Below are positions 61,346 through 64,000 of a stretch of 64,000 nt of DNA, in pieces. Position 1 is the stretch's first letter. Every line of letters begins with the position of its first letter. Position numbers and translations under genes: made by a program. Source of the DNA: an uncultured Clostridia bacterium (GTDB lineage: Bacteria > Bacillota > Clostridia > UBA1381); assembly GCA_947623955.1 (NCBI GenBank), contig CANQIP010000004.1:62001-126000 (forward strand), written 5' to 3'. The notes under the pieces were generated by a model that saw nothing but the letters and a program-made list of their open reading frames with translations, searched no databases and was not told the origin of the DNA.

Positions 61346-63316
61346 TTAAGCGCGTCTATGCCCTGTCAGCCACCGAATAATATCCTTGTCGTGCGCTATA
61401 TACCAGCCGCCGCCGTGGTAGCTTGTTGTTCCCGCGGGGAAGTAATCGTCCGGCTTTATGTCGAGGACGAGCAGATCATCAAGCTCGCCGCCTGTTATGC
61501 CTATTCCTTCGTAGGCTGATTTTAATCCCTCATACGCGCGTCTTGCCGTGTCCGAGCCGTAATACTCGTCATGCTCAGCCATACTGATGTAGACGGGCAT
61601 TTTGTGCGCCGCGACAGAGTCATAGCCGCCGTCCCACTGTGTCGCACAGTGCAGATACGCGGCGAACAGTTCAGGACGCATATCGACAACTCGTGAAAGC
61701 GTTTCGCCGCCCGCGCTGAAGCCCGCGGCGTATATCCGCGAAGTGTCAACATTATAATTTTCAATAAACCAATCCGCAAGCTCTATCGTCTGCCTTGCCG
61801 ATTTTTCGCCCCAGTCGGTCAGGTTCGGCGACACAACAATCATATCGCCGTTAAGCTCTGTCCAGACCTCGGCGTTGCTTTTCGCATACGCGTTGTCGGT
61901 AAGCGGCGTAGTCGTGATAGTGTTAAATCTGTTGCTCCAGCCGGGGAGCGTCATAAGCATCGGATATGCTTTGTTCCTGTCATAACCCGATGGGAGATAA
62001 TATGTGTAATGGAGCGTTCCGTCCGCCGTGTCAAGCGTGTTGTTGAGGTATTCGGTAAGCTCCGTTCTCTCGATTTTGAGATCATCAAACGAACCGCATT
62101 GCGTAAGCGGCTTCATAGTACCCTTTTCCCATGCAAATATTTTCATTTTATATGAACCGTCGGGCAGATTTTCAAATTCACCGTTCGCTTTGTCCGCCCG
62201 CACCGCATAAAGCGTTCCGTTTTCGTCATAAAGCGCGGCTATCAGATACATATTGTCGGCGTTCGTATTTACGGAAAATTTAATGCTTCTTCCTTCAACG
62301 ATTGGTTCATCGGCTTCAAGCTCCGGCAGAGGCAATTCCTCCTTCGGGAACACGCTCATAAGAAATTCGTCAAAATCGGGACACCAGTTGCCGTTCGCGC
62401 CGAAGCCGTGCGAATAGCCTTCGAGCATATTCACGCCCACGGTTACTCCCGCTTCGCGCAGCGCTGTGATATGACGCTCGATCTGACTTCTGAACACCTC
62501 GTTTGTGCCGTAGCACACATACGTCGGCGGCAGATTTGCGTTTCTTAAGGTATCAACGTCAAGCTCCGCCACGCTCAATCTGCCGTAAAACGAATAGATT
62601 ACGCCCACTGCCGCGACATCCGCGTTTATTTCGTCCAGTTCATCGGGAATATAGCTGCTGTCGAGCGCCGTTCCGTTTACGCTGCCCTTGAAATTCATAG
62701 CCTGCTCTCCCGCTTGTATGCCGCCCGCGCTGAAGCCCGCAACCACGATATTGTCGGGATCAATGCGGTAAATATCCGCGTTCTTTCTCACGAACCGCAC
62801 CGCGCGCTGAAGGTCTAACGCGCCCTCCTCCTGCGTGTACGGGTGGAGCCGGTAATCGACTATGAAGCACTGATAGCCGAGCTTGTTCATTTCCTCCGCC
62901 GTCGGCACGGTATCGGTATAGTCGCCGCGAAACGCGAACGCGCCGCCCGCGCAGAGCAGTACAGCACCCTTCGGCTTAACGTCCTCCGGCACGAGCATCG
63001 AAGTCACATACGGGACGAAATCGGGATCGTCATAGTAGTTTCCGTTATTCGTCGTGTAATTCGTTCTCGCGGGAACATTGTTTTTATCCCATAAATACAA
63101 GCTCTGTTCGGTATATCCGTCAGCCCTTGCGGTCGTCACCGTGTTGTTGTCGCCCTCTATCGGAAACGGCGGCTTTCTTTGCCAGTCGCCCGTGTAATCG
63201 CGTATATTTGAAGGAGAGTCTACCTTCGTTTCGGTCGGTGCGGCGTATGCCGTTATGCCGACGGCGAGCATCGCGGTTAATATAATACCCGTTTTTACAA
63301 TTCTTGAGATAATCAT
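61346..63316 (-). CDS. Secreted protein with two alpha/beta-hydrolase (esterase) domains
   Basis: 656 residues with signal peptide (1 to ~25). First domain (~95-330): acetyl-xylan-esterase-like, with the oxyanion-type loop LCAGGAF, nucleophile motif GFSAGG, and His in YSHGFGANG. A beta-rich linker (~335-425) joins it to a second domain (~430-656) of the feruloyl-esterase/PHB-depolymerase type with another GFSAGG and a late His in TSYHGGGWY. Two different ester-cleaving units in one chain suggest work on acylated plant polysaccharide. The ATG at 63316 overlaps the previous gene's TGA. Confidence 0.85.
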   Translation of the reverse strand: MIISRIVKTGIILTAMLAVGITAYAAPTETKVDSPSNIRDYTGDWQRKPPFPIEGDNNTVTTARADGYTEQSLYLWDKNNVPARTNYTTNNGNYYDDPDFVPYVTSMLVPEDVKPKGAVLLCAGGAFAFRGDYTDTVPTAEEMNKLGYQCFIVDYRLHPYTQEEGALDLQRAVRFVRKNADIYRIDPDNIVVAGFSAGGIQAGEQAMNFKGSVNGTALDSSYIPDELDEINADVAAVGVIYSFYGRLSVAELDVDTLRNANLPPTYVCYGTNEVFRSQIERHITALREAGVTVGVNMLEGYSHGFGANGNWCPDFDEFLMSVFPKEELPLPELEADEPIVEGRSIKFSVNTNADNMYLIAALYDENGTLYAVRADKANGEFENLPDGSYKMKIFAWEKGTMKPLTQCGSFDDLKIERTELTEYLNNTLDTADGTLHYTYYLPSGYDRNKAYPMLMTLPGWSNRFNTITTTPLTDNAYAKSNAEVWTELNGDMIVVSPNLTDWGEKSARQTIELADWFIENYNVDTSRIYAAGFSAGGETLSRVVDMRPELFAAYLHCATQWDGGYDSVAAHKMPVYISMAEHDEYYGSDTARRAYEGLKSAYEGIGITGGELDDLLVLDIKPDDYFPAGTTSYHGGGWYIAHDKDIIRWLTGHRRA

Positions 63317-64000
63317 TTCATATTCCTTTCCCAAAACTCAACGGCGTTATTTATCCAACCCTCCGCGACCGTACCCTGACCGAGTCCGAACCCGTGCGGA
63401 AGTCCGTCGAATACCTCTATCATAGCGTCCGTGCCGTTTGCCTTAATTCGCTCAATTCTGTTTTCCATTGTTCGATACGACGCGATACCGTCGCTCGTGC
63501 CGACGCAGTTGTACGTCGGCGGCTCGTTTCCCGTGACCTCACTGTGACCCGTGTACTGCATTATGACCGCGCCCGCTTTCGGATACTCGGCTTCGCCGTA
63601 GTATTTTGTACCGTATGAGCCGAGGTCGGCAGCCATTCTCGCGCCCGCGCTGCCTCCCCAAAGCGAATAATCGTCAACATCTATCTCAAGCTCCGCTGCG
63701 TGGTCGTGAATAAACGCAATCGCCCGCGCCAGATCCTCCATAGCGGTGTCCCAGCCGGGACGATAAATAAGCGCGAACGCGTTATAGCCCATTTTGCTGA
63801 GTTCAAGCGCGTGGGGGAAGCTGTCGTGCATAGCCCCAACATACGAGAAGCCGCCTCCGGCGTTGCATATTGCCGTTTTAGCGTTTTTTTCTCCTCTGAA
63901 AAAGAACAGTCCCGTATCGCGTTTCGCGCTGTCAGCCGCTTTTTCCGTTTCGCTGTAAATATCGTAAAAAATCGTATTTCCCTTCAGCGCGTTTTCCTTC
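63313..64000 (-). CDS. Alpha/beta-hydrolase esterase (3' part; 5' end outside window)
   Basis: At least 229 residues, open to the window edge with no start. Oxyanion-loop motif CNAGGGFSYVG, nucleophile motif WGGSAGARMA, and His in LPHGFGLGQG mark a BD-FAE/acetyl-esterase type hydrolase, related to the first domain of the next gene. It overlaps that gene by the ATGA tetranucleotide. A shorter reading from ATG 63831 would omit the oxyanion loop, so it is not the real start. Confidence 0.85.
   Translation of the reverse strand, partial: KENALKGNTIFYDIYSETEKAADSAKRDTGLFFFRGEKNAKTAICNAGGGFSYVGAMHDSFPHALELSKMGYNAFALIYRPGWDTAMEDLARAIAFIHDHAAELEIDVDDYSLWGGSAGARMAADLGSYGTKYYGEAEYPKAGAVIMQYTGHSEVTGNEPPTYNCVGTSDGIASYRTMENRIERIKANGTDAMIEVFDGLPHGFGLGQGTVAEGWINNAVEFWERNMK

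Overview
The window looks like chromosome of an endospore-forming Firmicute, most likely an uncultured gut-type member of the class Clostridia. It carries spoIIE, spoVAC-spoVAD-spoVAE, the germination protease gpr and a PdaB-like deacetylase. It also has T-box and TPP riboswitch control, Gram-positive style ribosome binding sites with several GTG/TTG starts, the dprA-topA-trmFO and aroE-aroK neighbourhoods, YmfF/YmfH-type M16 peptidases and an S-layer (SLH) protein. No rRNA, tRNA, CRISPR array or intact transposon was seen.

Layout. 0-7.6 kb: GT-C-like fragment, SWIM-SNF2 helicase, HAD phosphatase, small membrane protein, secreted NlpC/P60 protein. 7.7-12.4 kb: a phenylalanyl-tRNA synthetase cluster under a Phe T-box, with pheS and pheT separated by a P-loop gene and palindromic repeats. 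12.48-12.77 kb: a compact locus with the architecture of a par/Fst-type I toxin-antitoxin system (30-residue membrane peptide, convergent antisense RNA, shared terminator, direct repeats). 12.8-17 kb: zinc-ribbon membrane protein, XRE regulator, small acidic protein, spoIIE, phosphodiesterase. 17-21 kb: secA and prfB (programmed frameshift). 21-23.6 kb: GH43, PdaB-like deacetylase and a REP-associated transposase relative that has lost its catalytic histidines, beside copies of a GGGGACACTAAA repeat. 23.7-30 kb: Ca-type P-ATPase, DtxR-like regulator, sigma/anti-sigma pair, MATE exporter. 30-34.5 kb: SLH protein, engB, thiC with TPP riboswitch. 34.6-39.6 kb: HerA-like ATPase and a thiW-thiM-thiE-thiD salvage operon with a structured leader that is not a recognisable THI element. 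39.6-45.3 kb: lon, prmC, yqhQ-like, a DnaJ-TPR protein and a DUF5685-like protein. 45.4-46 kb: a relBE module bracketed by an exact 24-bp direct repeat. 46-49.8 kb: spoVA operon, aroE-aroK-rrf2. 49.8-59.3 kb: two M16 peptidases, gpr, thioredoxin-like lipoprotein, trmFO-topA-dprA, an RNA methyltransferase. 59.4-64 kb: ZIP transporter, metallo-beta-lactamase-fold protein, and two overlapping genes for secreted or putative carbohydrate-type esterases, the last one cut by the window end.

Two repeat systems overlie the genes. One is a modular palindromic family (GTAGGGGCG... and CCTCAGTC...CTCCCCT units) in five intergenic gaps. The other is the GGGGACACTAAA family, clustered within about 10 kb around the degenerate transposase gene; it also supplies terminators, a ribosome binding site and, at the end of the SLH gene, coding sequence. 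All functional statements are from reading the sequence; no database search was run.
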